Of a DNA stretch of 7,811 nt, positions 6,130 to 7,811 are shown piece by piece. Source of the stretch: SAR324 cluster bacterium (lineage in GTDB: Bacteria > SAR324 > XYD2-FULL-50-16). Position 1 is the first letter of the stretch. The number at the start of each line of letters is the position of its first letter. The DNA lies in contig NVSR01000025.1 in NCBI GenBank assembly GCA_002401295.1, positions 17,447 to 25,257 of the forward strand, in the 5' to 3' direction. A program made the position numbers and the translations under genes. The notes under the pieces were generated by a model. The model was not told where the DNA came from and did no database searches. It saw nothing but the letters and a program-made list of their open reading frames with translations.

Positions 6130-7017
6130 TTATTCCAAAACGTATTTCATGGGGTTCACATATTGATCCCGTACCAGCACCTCATAATGTAAATGACTGG
6201 CTGTACTTCTTCCCGTATTCCCCATCCTGGCAATTAAATCTCCTCGTTTTACCTGTTGCCCTACAGTGACTTCAAATTTTATCAGATGACCATATCGAGT
6301 CACTGTATTGTAACCGTGATCCAGCACTAAAAATTTACCGAATCCACCATTAATATAAGCATTCACCACAATACCATCTGCTGGTGCGTAGATCGGAGTG
6401 TAGGGACGACTAGCCCAATCAACTCCTTTGTGGAACTTTTTTCTGCGCGTAAAAGGGTCTGCCCTGACACCGAAAGCTGAAGACTGATACCCCGAAGTAG
6501 GGCGAATAGAAGGCGTTCTCAGCAAACGATCCTTACTTTCCTGCAAAGAGGCTTCTAGCTGGAAATAACTGATCTCTCTTATTTTTACATCCAAATCTAA
6601 TTGTTTTAATACACCTAAGACCTGTTCACCATCAAAAGAGGTCGTATCCTGCCCGCGTAAGTTATTATTAATCTTACCCACATATTGAATCTCAGGGATC
6701 GAGTCCTGCAAGCCACTGATCAATCTTAATTGCTGATCAAATTCTTCATAGGTCTTCAACTCTTTCCACTTTTGACTGAGTCGATTATTGACGGCTTGGA
6801 AATCAAAGGTTTGCAAACGCAACTTTTTCTCAATCTCGGCTAATTCTTGTCCCTGCTGACGAATCGAAAGATAGTCATAAAAGATCCCAATGGAGATCAA
6901 GGACACAATGATCACGATTAAACTAAAAAATTTCAGTAGAAAGGCGGAGATGCGGAAGCGCAGAATGTTTCCTTCTTTCTGAGGGATCACTAAAACAGTT
7001 AAATAATTCCGAAGCAC
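6130..7017 (-). CDS. Membrane-anchored M23 (LytM-type) zinc endopeptidase
   Basis: Probably cuts peptide cross-links of peptidoglycan from the periplasmic face of the inner membrane. The product has 295 residues: a short cytoplasmic N-terminus, one transmembrane segment (about 24-48), a Glu/Gln/Lys-rich coiled coil (about 52-102), a linker, and a C-terminal M23 domain (about 170-295). Zinc ligands His196 and Asp200 (HKGVD) and His277 (HLHYEV), plus catalytic His244 (RYGHL) and His275, are all present, so it should be active and not a degenerate EnvC/NlpD-type activator. The start is a GTG (7015-7017). An in-frame TAA lies ten codons upstream with no other ATG, GTG or TTG between, which leaves GTG as the only standard start near it, and GAGAG precedes it by four bases. 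It lies on the same strand as the transglycosylase but 395 bp or more away, so a shared transcript is unlikely. It is divergent from the DUF2851 gene. Confidence 0.93.
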   Translation of the reverse strand: MLRNYLTVLVIPQKEGNILRFRISAFLLKFFSLIVIIVSLISIGIFYDYLSIRQQGQELAEIEKKLRLQTFDFQAVNNRLSQKWKELKTYEEFDQQLRLISGLQDSIPEIQYVGKINNNLRGQDTTSFDGEQVLGVLKQLDLDVKIREISYFQLEASLQESKDRLLRTPSIRPTSGYQSSAFGVRADPFTRRKKFHKGVDWASRPYTPIYAPADGIVVNAYINGGFGKFLVLDHGYNTVTRYGHLIKFEVTVGQQVKRGDLIARMGNTGRSTASHLHYEVLVRDQYVNPMKYVLE

Positions 7018-7064
7018 GGGACTCTCGACAATAGATGCAATTAACTTTTATTCCTGTGAATGAT

Positions 7065-7093
7065 AGCATATGAAGCTAAATGTAGAGTTCCAA
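7065..7093 (-). promoter_or_regulatory. Candidate promoter for the M23 peptidase gene
   Basis: On the minus strand TTGGAA (7088-7093) is followed after exactly 17 bp by TATGCT (7065-7070). Each matches the sigma70-type hexamers at four of six positions. Transcription would begin near 7058, about 40 bases before the GTG start. Correct spacing and place, weak boxes. Confidence 0.35.
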
Positions 7094-7129
7094 ACTGGGA
7101 AAATCAAGCTGATTTGATGAAATAGAAGC

Positions 7130-7135
7130 AAGGAG
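7130..7135 (+). promoter_or_regulatory. Shine-Dalgarno site (AAGGAG) of the DUF2851 gene
   Basis: AAGGAG lies eight bases before the ATG at 7144. A nearer ATG at 7137 is one base from the site, too close to be used, and opens a frame that stops after 14 codons. This decides the start at 7144, because a TGA immediately precedes it in frame. Confidence 0.75.
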
Positions 7136-7143
7136 CATGAATC

Positions 7144-7811
7144 ATGGCCTGTCAGAGTGGGGAAAATTCCGTCGCCTTTAGTGAATTATGGCTGCATCAC
7201 CTCTGGAGTGAACAGAAAATTTTTACCGAACCACTACAGACAGGGGATGGACGATCTTTGAAAATTATCTTCCCCGGGTGGTACAATCGAAGCTGGGGGC
7301 CAGACTTCAAAGAAGCTCGCATCTTGATTGATAACACTGAATTTTTCGGAGATATCGAAATTCATCTGAAGGAATCAGCCTGGACACAACATCACCACCA
7401 TCAAGACAAAGCCTATCATAAAGTCATCCTGCATGTTTTTTTTGACCAGGAAGGGCCAGGCGTCAAAACCATTCAAGGCGATAATCTACCGACTTTCGAC
7501 CTGACTCAACTGCCTTTTTTCAAGCAGAGAAAGGATCAGGAATTACCCCAAGAAATCTCACTCGATGAACTCCCCGGTGCTTGTGGGTTGTCTTTAAGGC
7601 CCCAAGATTTCAGCAAAATCAAAAAGCTGATTTTTCAAGCAGCAGAACAACGCTTTTTAGATAAAGCTCAAGTTTTTCAGCAGCAACTAGCCAATTGTAA
7701 TCAGGATCAATGGGAAGAAATTCTTTATTGTAGCTTGTGTAAGTCTCTAGGTTATTCCCCTTATAGTGACAATTTCCTGGCTATGGCACAGCGATTTCCT
7801 TATCGCTACAT
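7144..7811 (+). CDS. DUF2851 family protein (3' end cut by window)
   Basis: The frame is open from ATG 7144 to the last base: 222 codons plus two bases, with the rest beyond the window. Function is unknown. The N-terminal region has the family's conserved pattern: DGR near residue 35, FPGWYNRSWGPDF (43-55), GDIEIHL (69-75), Trp80, a His-rich segment (QHHHHQ, 82-87) and ILHVFF (95-100), with GACGL at 146-150 later. There is no signal peptide or transmembrane segment, so it should be cytoplasmic. Asp54 in PDF and Glu72 in EIH are spaced like the acidic residues of PD-(D/E)XK nucleases, with His in place of the usual Lys. I mention this as a structural hypothesis only. The start is fixed by the ribosome binding site and an in-frame stop just upstream. 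The family assignment is from memory of its motifs and not from a search. Confidence 0.85.
   Translation, partial: MACQSGENSVAFSELWLHHLWSEQKIFTEPLQTGDGRSLKIIFPGWYNRSWGPDFKEARILIDNTEFFGDIEIHLKESAWTQHHHHQDKAYHKVILHVFFDQEGPGVKTIQGDNLPTFDLTQLPFFKQRKDQELPQEISLDELPGACGLSLRPQDFSKIKKLIFQAAEQRFLDKAQVFQQQLANCNQDQWEEILYCSLCKSLGYSPYSDNFLAMAQRFPYRY

Larger units (their letters stand above)
7018..7143. other. Divergent intergenic region, M23 / DUF2851
   Basis: This 126-bp gap must hold the promoters of both flanking genes. Only the minus-strand candidate is convincing. A small dyad, AATCA-AGC-TGATT (7102-7114), lies 16 bp before the DUF2851 ribosome binding site and could be an operator. No plus-strand hexamer pair with proper spacing was found. 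Confidence 0.4.

Noticed and set aside
7137..7181. ATG at 7137 as a start or upstream mini-ORF for the DUF2851 gene
   Set aside because: Only one base from the AAGGAG site and terminates after 14 codons in a different frame.
1..7811. CRISPR array, insertion sequence, tRNA, attachment site or riboswitch
   Set aside because: No spaced direct repeats, transposase motifs, cloverleaf pattern or aptamer-like conserved core was seen on either strand.

Overview
The window comes from a bacterium with a double-membrane (Gram-negative type) envelope. The signs are an inner-membrane-anchored M23 peptidase with a periplasmic coiled coil, a small cysteine-containing lytic transglycosylase of a proteobacterial type, and AAGGAG ribosome binding sites. 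Base composition is moderately AT-rich and genes are closely packed. Large Ser/Thr kinase–ATPase–histidine kinase fusions are typical of complex-lifestyle lineages such as cyanobacteria, myxobacteria and other delta-like groups. A delta-like or SAR324-like source is my guess only; nothing here fixes the taxonomy. I see no transposase, integrase, phage gene, CRISPR array, tRNA or rRNA.

Layout. (1) Positions 1-4944, plus strand: the bulk of a giant signalling protein whose start lies before the window. The first codons already encode the glycine-rich loop of the kinase. It carries a eukaryotic-type Ser/Thr kinase, a STAND/AAA-type ATPase, a long helical (TPR-like) region, a GAF sensor, a coiled coil and a complete histidine kinase, in the HstK-like arrangement. 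(2) Positions 4928-5635 (possibly to 5737), minus strand: a membrane-anchored lytic transglycosylase, convergent with the kinase and overlapping its 3' end by 17 bp. (3) Positions 5738-6129: an intergenic region dense in inverted repeats. It has a candidate plus-strand promoter and a previously unmarked 44-residue basic ORF (5954-6088) with an excellent Shine-Dalgarno site, followed by a hairpin. (4) Positions 6130-7017, minus strand: a membrane-anchored M23 zinc endopeptidase with all catalytic residues. (5) Positions 7018-7143: a short divergent promoter region. (6) Positions 7144-7811, plus strand: the 5' part of a DUF2851-family gene that runs off the window end.

How they fit together. 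The two minus-strand genes both encode peptidoglycan hydrolases, one cutting glycan strands and the other peptide cross-links, so this is a small cell-wall remodelling neighbourhood. They are separated by the small plus-strand unit and are probably transcribed independently. The signalling fusion is a neighbour by convergence only. No response regulator is visible, so its output partner is encoded elsewhere. The least explained part is the 5821-6119 unit: nested dyads, promoter, palindrome at the presumed transcription start, strong ribosome binding site, 44-residue basic peptide, hairpin.
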